Origin: UBA11740 sp035635855
Lineage (GTDB): Bacteria; Acidobacteriota; Blastocatellia; Pyrinomonadales; Pyrinomonadaceae
DNA: 64,000 nt
Reading direction: 5' to 3'
Assembly (NCBI GenBank): GCA_035635855.1
Contig: DASQAF010000028.1
Coordinates: 1 to 64,000, forward strand
The translations under genes and the position numbers were made by a program. Positions within the stretch are counted from its first letter, which is position 1. Every line of letters begins with the position of its first letter. This document shows positions 8,718 to 17,662 of the stretch, piece by piece. The notes beneath the pieces were generated by a model. That model made no database searches. It had not been told where the DNA came from and saw only the letters and a list, made by a program, of their open reading frames with translations.

Positions 8718-9452
8718 TTGGAACAGGGCAAAAAGACAACACGACGGAGAAGCCGTATTCGGTTGACGCTGCCAATTCGCGTCAGCTATAGGGAGAGTCC
8801 GGGACACCAGTGGATAGAACAGTCGCGGCTCGTTGACGTCAGTCACTTCGGCGCGGGTTTTACTTTGACGCGACCGGTCGAACCTGGACGTTTGATCCTG
8901 CTAAGCATTCCCCTGCCGGATCAACTTCGCTGTTTCGATCATGCTGAGCCTCAGTATTCCGTCTGGAGCCTGGTGCGCCATGCTTCCGCCATCCGAAAGG
9001 CGCAACACCCGCAGTCGGCATTATTTCGCGTCGGCGTTGCTTTCCTGGGGAAGCGGCCGCCTAGTGCGTATGAAGAAGATCCGACGATTAGATATGAACC
9101 GTTACCAATTGACGGCGGACAAACTACGATGTTGAAGGTGAGCGAGTGCCGCCCAGACAACCAACGAAGAGAAACGCGACTCGTTATCCCGCTGGAAGTC
9201 CTGATTGAAGTACTCGATGAAAATGGCAGGCCCGTTCTGCAGGAAAATACGGTTACTGAAACCATGAGCAGCCTGGGAACTTGTGTTCCTACCAATCTCA
9301 ACGTTGGAGTCGGGCGCATTCTCCGCGTCACCAGCGCACGCGACCACGTTTCGATTTTCGCCGCGATCCGCTCTCGCAAGTTGGCGCCTGACGGTGTCCC
9401 CCGGCTGGGTCTCGAATTCCTTGGTGAGCGTTGGCCATTACAACGCGATTGA
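8718..9452 (+). CDS. Tandem PilZ-domain protein
   Basis: 244 residues. Start TTG at 8718, with GAGGAGG at 8704-8710 seven bases upstream. Two PilZ-like halves can be seen: RRRSRIRLTLPIRV followed by VDVSHFGAGF, and RRETRLVIPLEVLI followed by TETMSSLGTCV and a VPRLGLEFLG end. In canonical PilZ domains the RxxxR and D/NxSxxG motifs bind c-di-GMP. The first half keeps both (RSRIR, DVSHFG); the second keeps RRETR but has TMSSLG. A c-di-GMP receptor role is likely; the output is unknown. Confidence 0.8.
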   Translation: MEQGKKTTRRRSRIRLTLPIRVSYRESPGHQWIEQSRLVDVSHFGAGFTLTRPVEPGRLILLSIPLPDQLRCFDHAEPQYSVWSLVRHASAIRKAQHPQSALFRVGVAFLGKRPPSAYEEDPTIRYEPLPIDGGQTTMLKVSECRPDNQRRETRLVIPLEVLIEVLDENGRPVLQENTVTETMSSLGTCVPTNLNVGVGRILRVTSARDHVSIFAAIRSRKLAPDGVPRLGLEFLGERWPLQRD

Positions 9453-9600
9453 AGGCTTCCATTGCCGATCGCTGCTACTCCCAGGCCACTGGCTCGAGTT
9501 CAATCCACATTTTTTCGCTCAGGCGGTTTCGCTTTTTGTAGTAAGATAAGCCGGCCCGCCCGGCTTGCTCCCCGTTGTACGCGGAGAGATTCAAATCAAA

Positions 9601-12039
9601 ATGCAGAGTTCTAATCGCAGAATAGCGATCGTGTTGCTGACGGTGAACGCGCTGGCTTCGCCACTCACCTTCGGACCCTTCGTCGTTGCCCAGGAGACGC
9701 GCGAGCGGCGAGCAACAACCGAAAAGGAAGAAAAGACCCAACGCAACTGGCCGACTGACAACGGCTCGGTCGTCAAGAAGGCAACGGAGTCAGATGAATC
9801 CAAGCTCGTAAGTGAACCAGTCATACGCATCGGGCTGTCGACCGGTACGCGGACAGTGACCATCTCAACCACCGCGCAGCTACTCAATGCCTCCGAACTC
9901 AATTCCGCGCCGCAACCGCTGGAAACCGCCCGCGTGCGAATAGAGTCTCGACTGCTGTCTCCGCAACGTCCGAGTAATGATCGACCTTACGAGGTTGAGC
10001 TGGCCCGATCGGTCTCGCGCGAGGACGCGGATCGACTAATCGAATCGGTGCAGAGTACGACCGGCGAGGTCCCTCAAGCAGTGGCAGATTCGTCCGGCAA
10101 GTTCCGCGTGATAATCGTCAAGCAATCCGGCGAAGAAGCAGAGGCGGTGTCAGCCAAACTGGAAGACGCCGGCTTTGAAGTGGTGACGTCGTTCAAGACG
10201 CCGGTAGAGGAAAACAACGGCGGCAGCGCTGTCGATGGAAATCAATCAACCTCCGCATCAAAGGACGCACCGAAGTCCGCTAACAAACTCAAACTAACTT
10301 CGCGTTCCAGTGTGCCGACCCGCGAGTTGCTCGCTTTTGCTCGGGGCGCGAGCCCAGTGCTGCGTTCAAGCGCGCCGCTGGTTTTTGCTTCCAGCACCGG
10401 CGCCGCCGCGCCTGTACGTTTTAACGACAAGCCGTATCGCGGCAAAATCGAAGTGTTCGCGAATACGCGCGGGGCTTTGACCGTCGTCAATGTGATCGGC
10501 CTGGAAGACTATGTGCGCGGTGTCGTTCCCAACGAGCTCTCTCCGGGCGGCTATCCAGCGATCGAAGCGCTGAAGGCCCAGGCAATCGCGGCCCGCACCT
10601 ATGCGCTCCGAAACCGGGGACAGTTCTCGTCCGAAGGGTATGACCTGTTGCCGACGACGCGCTCCCAAGTTTATCGCGGACTGTCCAGCGAACATCCGCT
10701 GTCATCCCGAGCGGTCGAGGAAACGCGCGGAATTGTCGCCACGTACAATGGTGAGCCCATTAACGCGCTCTATACTTCGACGTGTGGCGGACGCACTGAG
10801 AACTCGGAGAACATTTTCAACGACGCAGTACCCTACCTGCGCGGTCGCGAATGCGCCGCCGAAGGCAAAGCAGCTTTCGCGCCCTTCACAATCAAGAGCT
10901 CGCGCGACCTATTCGAGCTTAAGGACGAAAAGGATCTGACAATCGCGCGTGACGTCGCCTTACTAGCGGTCAACGGAGTGTCCGTACCAACGGATAGAGT
11001 CTCGAGCGCCTGGCTGTCCGCGCACGCGAACGAGTCGGAAGTCCGGGAATGGCTAAGCAGCACGGCCCGCCTCTCTCGCAACGGTTCGTTCAAACCGCCC
11101 GACGACGCGACAAAGCCGCCGGCTTTCAGCACGGCTCTGCTTCTGGCAGTCTTTGGCGACAAACGCGCGGATACGCTTCTGAATAATGCCGACGTTGATT
11201 ACGTTCTCGGGCTGCGCGAAGCCGAGCAGATCCCGGAATCAAATCGCGCCGATGTAGCCATGCTGCTGCGCGACGGACATCTTTCGCTGTTCGCTGATGC
11301 GACGCTGCGTCCAAAAGAGACGATGTCGCGCGGGCGCGTGTTGCATGCAATCTCAAGCTTGCTCGAAGCGCGCGGTTTATTGGCAATCCAAAAAGGAACT
11401 GCGCGGCCGGCGGTGTCCGGATCACTAATTCTGCGTTCGAGCAAAGGAAAGGATCAGCCCATCGCGGTAGGTCGCGATGCTTTTTTGTTCCGTGACTTTG
11501 GCGAGAATACCTATCAAGTGAAGTCGCTGGCCCTGGTGGGCGGCGAGCCGGCGACGTTTCACGTGGGGGCGAAGGGCGAAGTTGATTATCTGGAAGTCCG
11601 ACCAGCACCAAACGGCGCTTCAGCCGAGCGCTTCTCGCCATTTACCAACTGGACCACAGAACTGTCCGTGGGCGAAGTCCAAGCGCGCCTGGGACGATCG
11701 GTGCGCGGCGTCGGCTCGATATCCGATCTGAGGATAGCCAGGCGCGGTTCTTCACGCCGGGTGATCGACCTCGAGGTTATCGGCTCTCAGGGCGTGGGCC
11801 ACGTTCGCGGTGGACGCATCCGCTCGGCCCTGGGCCTGCGCGAACAGCTCTTTGTCATCGACCGCTTGTACGGCGAGAGCGGTCGCGTCATTGGCTTTGT
11901 TTTTACCGGGCGCGGCTGGGGCCATGGCGTCGGGATGTGCCAGGTGGGCGCTTACGGTTTGGCGCGACAGGGCTTTTCGGTCGAGCAAATTTTGAAGGCT
12001 TACTACACCGGCATCGAACTCACAAAGCTTTACAACTAA
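9601..12039 (+). CDS. SpoIID/LytB-domain protein with SPOR-like region
   Basis: About 812 residues. I chose ATG 9601 (GGAGAG at 9583-9588) because it begins a clean signal peptide ending before QETRER; an upstream TTG at 9565 is possible. Residues ~115-190 look like a SPOR repeat (YEVELARSVSREDADRLI, FRVIIVKQSGEEAEA), which binds denuded peptidoglycan. The SpoIID/LytB domain follows: EDYVRGVVPNE, AIEALKAQAIAARTYAL, LYTSTCGGRTE, and the C-terminal GRGWGHGVGMCQVGAYG. SpoIID is a lytic transglycosylase acting on stripped glycan strands. In a non-spore-former it is more likely involved in cell-wall remodelling or division. An insert of ~350 residues separates the two halves of the domain. Confidence 0.88.
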   Translation: MQSSNRRIAIVLLTVNALASPLTFGPFVVAQETRERRATTEKEEKTQRNWPTDNGSVVKKATESDESKLVSEPVIRIGLSTGTRTVTISTTAQLLNASELNSAPQPLETARVRIESRLLSPQRPSNDRPYEVELARSVSREDADRLIESVQSTTGEVPQAVADSSGKFRVIIVKQSGEEAEAVSAKLEDAGFEVVTSFKTPVEENNGGSAVDGNQSTSASKDAPKSANKLKLTSRSSVPTRELLAFARGASPVLRSSAPLVFASSTGAAAPVRFNDKPYRGKIEVFANTRGALTVVNVIGLEDYVRGVVPNELSPGGYPAIEALKAQAIAARTYALRNRGQFSSEGYDLLPTTRSQVYRGLSSEHPLSSRAVEETRGIVATYNGEPINALYTSTCGGRTENSENIFNDAVPYLRGRECAAEGKAAFAPFTIKSSRDLFELKDEKDLTIARDVALLAVNGVSVPTDRVSSAWLSAHANESEVREWLSSTARLSRNGSFKPPDDATKPPAFSTALLLAVFGDKRADTLLNNADVDYVLGLREAEQIPESNRADVAMLLRDGHLSLFADATLRPKETMSRGRVLHAISSLLEARGLLAIQKGTARPAVSGSLILRSSKGKDQPIAVGRDAFLFRDFGENTYQVKSLALVGGEPATFHVGAKGEVDYLEVRPAPNGASAERFSPFTNWTTELSVGEVQARLGRSVRGVGSISDLRIARRGSSRRVIDLEVIGSQGVGHVRGGRIRSALGLREQLFVIDRLYGESGRVIGFVFTGRGWGHGVGMCQVGAYGLARQGFSVEQILKAYYTGIELTKLYN

Positions 12040-12097
12040 AACCAATCTAAGCGAAACTCGTCTGACCCGACCTGGTTTTGCTGAGGGCTCAGCGAGC

Positions 12098-14200
12098 ATG
12101 CTTCCTCCGAATACCGTACTGCAGAATCGATATCTCATTGTCCGCCAGTTGGGACGCGGCGGCATGGGAGCGGTATATGAAGCCGTCGACCAACGTCTCA
12201 GCAGCATCGTCGCCATCAAGGAAACTTTGGTGACTTCCGAGGACGCGCGTCGCGCCTTTGAGCGCGAGGCGAGTTTGCTCGCCAATTTCCGACACCGTTC
12301 ACTGCCAAGTGTCACCGATCACTTTGCCGAAGGCGAAGGTCAGTTCCTCGTGATGCAGTTCATTCCCGGAGAGGACCTTGCGCAACTTCTGGAACTCCGC
12401 CAAAGTGCGTTTTCGCCGGCGGACGTCGTGCGGTGGGCGGAAGAGATTCTCGGCGCCCTCGAGTACCTGCACTCGCACAATCCGCCGATACTTCATCGGG
12501 ACATCAAACCGGCAAACCTGAAATTGACTCGCGAAGGCGAGCTGTTTCTGATCGATTTCGGCCTGTCAAAGGGCGCTGCCGGACAGATGCAGACTCTGCT
12601 GACCAGCCGCAGCGTGAAGGGTTACACGGCCGCATACGCGCCGCTCGAGCAGATTCACGACGGCGGCACGCACCCGGGCAGCGATCTTTATTCGGTAGGC
12701 GCCACGCTGTATCACTTACTCACTTATGTTCCTCCGGTTGACGCTCCGACGCGCTTTAATGCGCTCGACGATCTGCAAGCCGATCCGATGCTACCGGCCG
12801 ATCAGATTAATTCGCAGGTACCGCACGCGCTGGCCCAGGTTCTCACTCAGGCCATGGCGATGAATCGGCGGAACCGGCCAGCCAGTGCGGCGGACATGCG
12901 CCGCATGTTACGCGAAGCCGTACCTCTGGAGGCGCAAGAAGCAGTTACGGTAATAAAAGAGTCGGCTCCGGCGCAGCCTCCGCTCGAAGACGCGGTTACG
13001 ATGCGGAAACTGTCCATCCCTATTGAGCCACGGGCCACGTTGCCTTCAGCTCCGGTCATCCAGCCGACTGAGCCGATCGCGACAACTCATCCGTTGCCCT
13101 CAACTCGATCGACAGACTCGCTCGACTTGGACGTTCCGTCCGTGCGGCCGGTGGTTCCCATGCCTACGCTCAAAGAAGTGCCAAACTTGATCGATCGTTC
13201 TGCGCGACTCCCGATGACTTCCGTTTTGCCGGTGATGTCCGAACCGGCGGCGACAATTCCTCAGCCTGGCCCCGCGCCCAAACGACGAAGGATTAGCACG
13301 CCGGTGCTGGTCGCCGTAATTTCCATACCAATTCTGTTCGTGTTGGCGATAGGTTCGATGGCCGTCATTCCGTTGCTCCGCAAGCACAGTGTGGTTTCTG
13401 ATCAGCCACCCACCGTCACTACTTCGGCGGCCGATCATCCGACGACCTCTAAATCTGCTGACGTGCCGACAAAGAAATTCTTCACCGGAGAGTTTGATAC
13501 CGGCAAAGCGCTGGAACTGATCTATGGGAGTTATGATAGTCAAAAGAAATATTCAAAGTGGAAAATAACAAAGGAAGACATTCAAAAGTTACCTTCCGAG
13601 GACCGCTCGACAGGCATTCAGCCAGGAACGGTGTACACGGCCGCCAACTTTGCCAAGTCATTTACTCAATCCGGTGTCGCCCGATTCTTTGTTATTACTG
13701 AGACTGTTCCCGCCCATTACGATTGTCACGCTTGCGCCCCAATCATCGGTGGGGCCACCTTTTCGAAGCAGGGCGAGGCGTGGCAACTGGATACTTTAAC
13801 CAAAGAAGTTTCCACCATGGGCAGTTGGGGTAGCGCTCCGGAAGGTAAACTGATCAAGATTGGACCGGAGCGGTACGGTGCAGTCTTTCAGCCCGGCTAT
13901 ACAGGTCAGGGAATAACCAGCGAATCAGCCGTCGTTATCGCGGAAACAACCGACAATGTGCGTGAGGTTTTGATCGTCGATGAATACAGCGCCGATAACG
14001 GCGGCACTTGCGGTGAAGGTCTGGCCGCGTGCTATTCGTTCTCTTCAAAGTTGGAGTTCGTGGCCGGCTCTAATCCTGAGTTCTATGACGCCAGGGTCAC
14101 TACGACCGGCACAAAGGAAGACAAGGACGGCAACGTTCGCCGCGCCAACGCGGCAAGGAAATACACGTTCGCTAACGGCAAGTACGTGCTTGCCAAATGA
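12098..14200 (+). CDS. Membrane-anchored Ser/Thr protein kinase (PknB-like)
   Basis: 700 residues. The kinase domain covers about residues 10-275: glycine loop GRGGMGAVYEA, AIKE Lys, catalytic HRDIKPANL and DFGLSKG. A Pro/Thr-rich linker follows (~280-395) with several TVMRK/TVIK-type repeats, then one membrane helix (about 400-425) and an external C-terminal domain of ~270 residues that I do not recognise and that probably senses a ligand. Its neighbour upstream is the SpoIID-like cell-wall protein, which fits a role in envelope signalling. Confidence 0.9.
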   Translation: MLPPNTVLQNRYLIVRQLGRGGMGAVYEAVDQRLSSIVAIKETLVTSEDARRAFEREASLLANFRHRSLPSVTDHFAEGEGQFLVMQFIPGEDLAQLLELRQSAFSPADVVRWAEEILGALEYLHSHNPPILHRDIKPANLKLTREGELFLIDFGLSKGAAGQMQTLLTSRSVKGYTAAYAPLEQIHDGGTHPGSDLYSVGATLYHLLTYVPPVDAPTRFNALDDLQADPMLPADQINSQVPHALAQVLTQAMAMNRRNRPASAADMRRMLREAVPLEAQEAVTVIKESAPAQPPLEDAVTMRKLSIPIEPRATLPSAPVIQPTEPIATTHPLPSTRSTDSLDLDVPSVRPVVPMPTLKEVPNLIDRSARLPMTSVLPVMSEPAATIPQPGPAPKRRRISTPVLVAVISIPILFVLAIGSMAVIPLLRKHSVVSDQPPTVTTSAADHPTTSKSADVPTKKFFTGEFDTGKALELIYGSYDSQKKYSKWKITKEDIQKLPSEDRSTGIQPGTVYTAANFAKSFTQSGVARFFVITETVPAHYDCHACAPIIGGATFSKQGEAWQLDTLTKEVSTMGSWGSAPEGKLIKIGPERYGAVFQPGYTGQGITSESAVVIAETTDNVREVLIVDEYSADNGGTCGEGLAACYSFSSKLEFVAGSNPEFYDARVTTTGTKEDKDGNVRRANAARKYTFANGKYVLAK

Positions 14201-14219
14201 GTTTCAGGTACCGTTTCTC

Positions 14220-14315
14220 ATGCGTCTGTCGCGCGCGCAAATCACCGGTGCAATTCTGCTACTCTCGCTCATCTGGCTCGCAATTGCGATTCGGCTTATC
14301 ATCTCTCGCGGGTGA
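14220..14315 (+). CDS. 31-residue single-helix membrane peptide
   Basis: The frame ATG 14220 to TGA 14313-14315 encodes MRLSRAQITGAILLLSLIWL and then AIAIRLIISRG: a basic start, one membrane helix and a basic end. Its TGA overlaps the GTG start of miaA (GTGA), the arrangement of translationally coupled genes. The gene lies 19 bases after the kinase stop. No function is known; it could modulate the kinase, or act mainly as a leader that carries ribosomes to miaA. Confidence 0.55.
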   Translation: MRLSRAQITGAILLLSLIWLAIAIRLIISRG

Positions 14316-15283
14316 CCAGCAGAGCCGAAACTTCCTCAACTAACAGCGGACAGGATGTCCGCACCCCCAGCATCATTGCGATTGTCGGCCCGACCGCTTC
14401 CGGCAAAAGTGCGCTGGGAATTGAGTTGGCGCTGCGTCTGGGCGGAGAGATCATCAACTGCGACTCTGTTCAGGTCTACCGGGAGATCGAGGTCGCGACC
14501 GCCAAGCTTCCACCGTCACAGCGCTGCGGAGTTCCCCATCACCTGATCGATTTTGTTTCTCCGGACATCAATTACACGGCTGCGGATTGGGCGCGCGTCG
14601 CCACCGAAATGATTGAAGAGATCGAAGCGCGTGGTCAAAGAGTCTTCCTGGTGGGCGGCACTGGGTTTTACCTGCGAGCCCTGCGTCAGCCCTTCTTTCC
14701 GAGTCCGCCCACGGATGAAACACTTCGGGCGCGCCTGACGCTGATACGCGAAACCCGCGGGCCTGAGCATCTTCATCGAATCCTGCGCCGATTTGATCCG
14801 GCAGAGGCAAAACAATTAAATCGTCGTGACTGGCCACGAGTTCAGCGCGCGATTGAATTCTGTCTGCAAACCGGCGAACCAATTTCTCGCGAGCGGCCTT
14901 TGCGACTTGAACCACCGGCCATCGCCGCGCGCATTCGGATCATTGCGTTGAATCCGCCGCGCAAAGAACTCTATGCCCGGATAAATGAACGGACCGAAAA
15001 GCATTTTGCCAACGGGCTGGTTCGTGAAGTCGAACGGCTGTTGAGCAAAGGCGTGCCGGCAAATTCCAGCGCCCTGGGCGCGCACGGATATCGCCGCGTG
15101 GTTGAATATCTGAAGGGCCTACGTGATTTGGAAAGTGCAATCGAACAAACCAGGCTGGATGTGCGGCATTATGCGAAACGTCAATTGACCTGGTTTCGTC
15201 ACGAGGCCGGCGTCGAATGGCTCGAAGGATTTGGCGACGACCCGGCTGTGCAGGCAATGACCCTTGAACTCTTGCAGGCGTAA
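14312..15283 (+). CDS. miaA: tRNA dimethylallyltransferase
   Basis: 323 residues, normal length. MiaA adds a dimethylallyl group to N6 of A37 in tRNAs reading UNN codons. Motifs: P-loop GPTASGKSAL, then NCDSVQVYREIEVATAKLP (the D-S-x-Q-x-Y tRNA-binding strand), GVPHHLIDF, LVGGTGFYLRAL and the C-terminal TWFRHE. Start GTG at 14312 overlaps the stop of the small peptide; an earlier ATG is absent in frame. Downstream is hfq, the conserved miaA-hfq order seen in many bacteria. Confidence 0.95.
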   Translation: MTSRAETSSTNSGQDVRTPSIIAIVGPTASGKSALGIELALRLGGEIINCDSVQVYREIEVATAKLPPSQRCGVPHHLIDFVSPDINYTAADWARVATEMIEEIEARGQRVFLVGGTGFYLRALRQPFFPSPPTDETLRARLTLIRETRGPEHLHRILRRFDPAEAKQLNRRDWPRVQRAIEFCLQTGEPISRERPLRLEPPAIAARIRIIALNPPRKELYARINERTEKHFANGLVREVERLLSKGVPANSSALGAHGYRRVVEYLKGLRDLESAIEQTRLDVRHYAKRQLTWFRHEAGVEWLEGFGDDPAVQAMTLELLQA

Positions 15284-15460
15284 GCCGCTTAAGATGGCGT
15301 TGGCGTTAGTCTGAGAGCGTGACACGATCAACTTGCCCTTTTGAATCACGCGCAAGATGCGCGCACTCTCCTTAAGATAAAACGCTTGTCACCTTTGAGC
15401 GCGTGGTGTACTCTGAGGCCTTCGCCAAACGGAGTACTTTCATACGAGGACGATCGTTTC

Positions 15461-15751
15461 GTGGATTCAAAGCCGGCCCCACAAAACATTCAGGATGGGT
15501 TTCTGAATCTCGCGCGGCGCGAGAAGACTACCGTTACAATCTATTTGGTGAATGGAGCCAAGCTGTTGGGCCGCATCAAGAGCTTCGACAAGTTTTCACT
15601 GATCATGGAAACCGGCGCGCAGGAACAATTGATCTTCAAGCACGCAATCTCGACCATCTCTCAGGCGCGACGCGCCACGGGCGAGCTGCGCGCCCCACAC
15701 ACGCCGCTGCCGCACGTGCCTGGACAAACTGAAGAGACCTCCTCCTCTTGA
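15461..15751 (+). CDS. hfq: RNA chaperone Hfq
   Basis: 96 residues. The Sm fold is clear: NIQDGFLNLARREKTTVTIY, then LVNGAKLLGRIKSFDKFSLI (Sm1) and QLIFKHAISTI (Sm2, with the K-H-A motif in place of the YKHA seen in E. coli). Hfq forms a hexamer that pairs small RNAs with mRNAs. A C-terminal tail of ~25 Pro/Thr/Ser-rich residues follows. I placed the start at GTG 15461 (GAGGA at 15446-15450) because residues further upstream do not look like Hfq. The stop overlaps the possible TTG start of tmk. Confidence 0.92.
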   Translation: MDSKPAPQNIQDGFLNLARREKTTVTIYLVNGAKLLGRIKSFDKFSLIMETGAQEQLIFKHAISTISQARRATGELRAPHTPLPHVPGQTEETSSS

Positions 15752-16440
15752 AACCAGCCGGCGAAAATCCATCCACCGCAGAAATGGCTGGCGCTTTCAT
15801 CACTTTTGAAGGAATCGACGGATGCGGAAAGTCCACGCAACTGCGACTGCTGGCGAGTGAATTACGCGCGCGCGGCCTCAACGTCGTGGCCACGCGCGAA
15901 CCGGGCGGCACGCCCCTGGGGCAGAAGCTGCGCGCCGCCTTGTTGGATGTTCAGGAGCAGGTGGATCCGCTCGCCGAACTTTTCGTTTTTGCCGCTGACC
16001 GGGCGCAACATGTACGCAAGCATTTGCTGCCGGCGCTCGCGGCCGAACAGATTGTTTTGTCCGATCGCTATGCCGACGCGACGGTGGCTTATCAAGGCTC
16101 AGGCCGCGGATTCGAACCCGGTCTGATTCAGGAAATTGTGCAGTTGGCCACCGGCGGTTTGCAGCCGGACCTGACGCTGTTGTTTGATTTGTCTGTGGCT
16201 GAGTCGGCGGTGCGAACCCGCCGTCGCGTCGCCGCTAAGAACACTGACCGCCTGGATATTGAGGACGCAGACTTTCATGCGCGCGTGCGTGATGCTTATC
16301 TGGAAATTGCCAGGGCCAATCCCGAGCGCGTCCGGATTATTGACGCCCGCGGATCGGTTCATCAGACCCACGCAGCGGTCATGGATATTGTATTAGCATT
16401 CCTGGAGGAGCGTGGGCTCATTAGGCCTGCGGGGCATTAG
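15748..16440 (+). CDS. tmk: Thymidylate kinase
   Basis: Phosphorylates dTMP to dTDP. P-loop FEGIDGCGKSTQ, then TREPGGTPLGQKLR (substrate-binding), DRYADATVAYQGSGRG and a late RIIDARG. Two starts are possible: TTG 15748, whose TTGA overlaps the hfq stop (230 residues), or ATG 15784 (218 residues, MAGAFITFEGID). The shorter form is closer to the family norm of ~210 residues; neither has a good ribosome-binding site. It lies in the miaA-hfq-tmk-holB run. Confidence 0.94.
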   Translation: MKPAGENPSTAEMAGAFITFEGIDGCGKSTQLRLLASELRARGLNVVATREPGGTPLGQKLRAALLDVQEQVDPLAELFVFAADRAQHVRKHLLPALAAEQIVLSDRYADATVAYQGSGRGFEPGLIQEIVQLATGGLQPDLTLLFDLSVAESAVRTRRRVAAKNTDRLDIEDADFHARVRDAYLEIARANPERVRIIDARGSVHQTHAAVMDIVLAFLEERGLIRPAGH

Positions 16441-16509
16441 CCCAACCCTTAAGGGAGGGCCGGCAGCGTCGCATTTAGAGAGCCCTCCCTAACGGTCTGG
16501 CTAATGCCC
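16432..16509. repeat. Long palindromic repeat between tmk and holB (GCCCTCCCT family)
   Basis: The outer arms GGGCATTAGCC (16432-16442) and GGCTAATGCCC (16499-16509) are perfect complements; the inner arms AGGGAGGGC (16452-16460) and GCCCTCCCT (16482-16490) pair too. It spans the tmk stop and a false ATG at 16504. The right half (GCCCTCCCTAACGGTCTGGC) matches the reverse complement of the left arm of the element at 21301-21370, so they are one family. No T-tract, so a plain terminator is unlikely. Confidence 0.8.
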
Positions 16510-16545
16510 TCGCTTGCGAGCCGGTTTCTGACGACGAACTTAATT

Positions 16546-17586
16546 ATGTTTTCCAAACTCATCGGCAACGACGAAGTAAAGGAATCGCTAAGGCGCTTAC
16601 TCAACAGCGGCCGCGTACCGGGCTCGCTGCTTTTGACCGGCGAACAAGGCATCGGAAAGAAGTTGTTCGCGTTGGAACTGGCCAAGGCTCTCAACTGTCG
16701 CAATCGCGTCGGAGTCGAAGCCTGCGACGAATGCTCGTCATGCAAGCGAATTTCGCGATCCACGTTTCCGCCCTTCTCCAGCGACGAGGACAACCGGGAA
16801 AGAATGATTTGGAGTGAGCACGCTGACGTCGCAATGGCGCGCCCTTTCAAAAACATAATCAGGGTTAAGGTGATGCGCGAGTTGGAGCGCGAAGCCAATT
16901 TTCGTCCTTTCGAAGGCGCCGCACGCGTCTTTATCATCGAAGATGCCGACAGCATGAATGACCAGGCAGCCAGCGCCCTGCTGAAAACCCTCGAAGAGCC
17001 TGCGCCGACTTCTCATCTGATTCTAACGACTGCAAACCCGACCGGGTTGTTGGCGACAATTCGTTCGCGTTGCCAGGCGATACGCTTCGGTCCCCTTCCC
17101 GCCGAGGCGATCGAAGAATTCCTAATCAAGGAAAAGAAGCTGCCGGCAGACGACGCCGGGCTACTGGCGCGCACTTCGCTGGGGAGCCTTGGCCGTGCGC
17201 TGGCGGGCGACCTGGAAGAGTACCGCGAGCGTCGTGCGGAAATGCTCGCCGTGTTGAATGCCCTGGTGCTGACCGGTGATCGCGCGCAACTGATGCGCTG
17301 TGCTGAAGACCTGGCCGGGTCAAAGGACCGCGGCGAATACGAAGAGCGGCTCGACGTGCTCGAAGCTTTGATTCGCGATGCCTGGGCACTTAGGCTAAGC
17401 CGACCGGAAGCTACGATCGTGAACCGCGACCTGCTGAATCAACTGCAAAAGATCGCCGACGAACTGCCCAGCCGGCGCGCCGCGCAATGGCTGGCGCGCA
17501 TCGAAGAAATGCGTGGCGAGCTCGAGGTCAACATCAACCGCAAGATCGCCAGCGATGCTTTGCTGGTTTCCATGGCCGCAGCCTGA
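16546..17586 (+). CDS. holB: DNA polymerase III subunit delta'
   Basis: 346 residues from ATG 16546 (MFSKLIGNDEVKESLRRLL). An earlier ATG at 16504 lies inside the arm of a palindromic repeat and is less likely. It belongs to the clamp-loader AAA family: LLLTGEQGIGKKLFA in the Walker A position, a four-Cys zinc module (C-R-N-R-V-G-V-E-A-C-D-E-C-S-S-C), IIEDADSMNDQAASALLKTL with LEEP, and a SRC motif (IRSRCQAIRF). It pairs with tau/gamma and delta to load the sliding clamp. Confidence 0.9.
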   Translation: MFSKLIGNDEVKESLRRLLNSGRVPGSLLLTGEQGIGKKLFALELAKALNCRNRVGVEACDECSSCKRISRSTFPPFSSDEDNRERMIWSEHADVAMARPFKNIIRVKVMRELEREANFRPFEGAARVFIIEDADSMNDQAASALLKTLEEPAPTSHLILTTANPTGLLATIRSRCQAIRFGPLPAEAIEEFLIKEKKLPADDAGLLARTSLGSLGRALAGDLEEYRERRAEMLAVLNALVLTGDRAQLMRCAEDLAGSKDRGEYEERLDVLEALIRDAWALRLSRPEATIVNRDLLNQLQKIADELPSRRAAQWLARIEEMRGELEVNINRKIASDALLVSMAAA

Positions 17587-17662
17587 CCCGCCGACAGACG
17601 ATCGCTTAATCTGGGATGCGGACAAGTCGCAAGAGCACTCAGGACCGATAAGATCGCGGGCG

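Noticed and set aside
9548..9566. Seven-base hairpin AAGCCGG/CCGGCTT upstream of the SpoIID-like gene
   Set aside because: No T-tract and no second copy; may be chance in GC-rich DNA.
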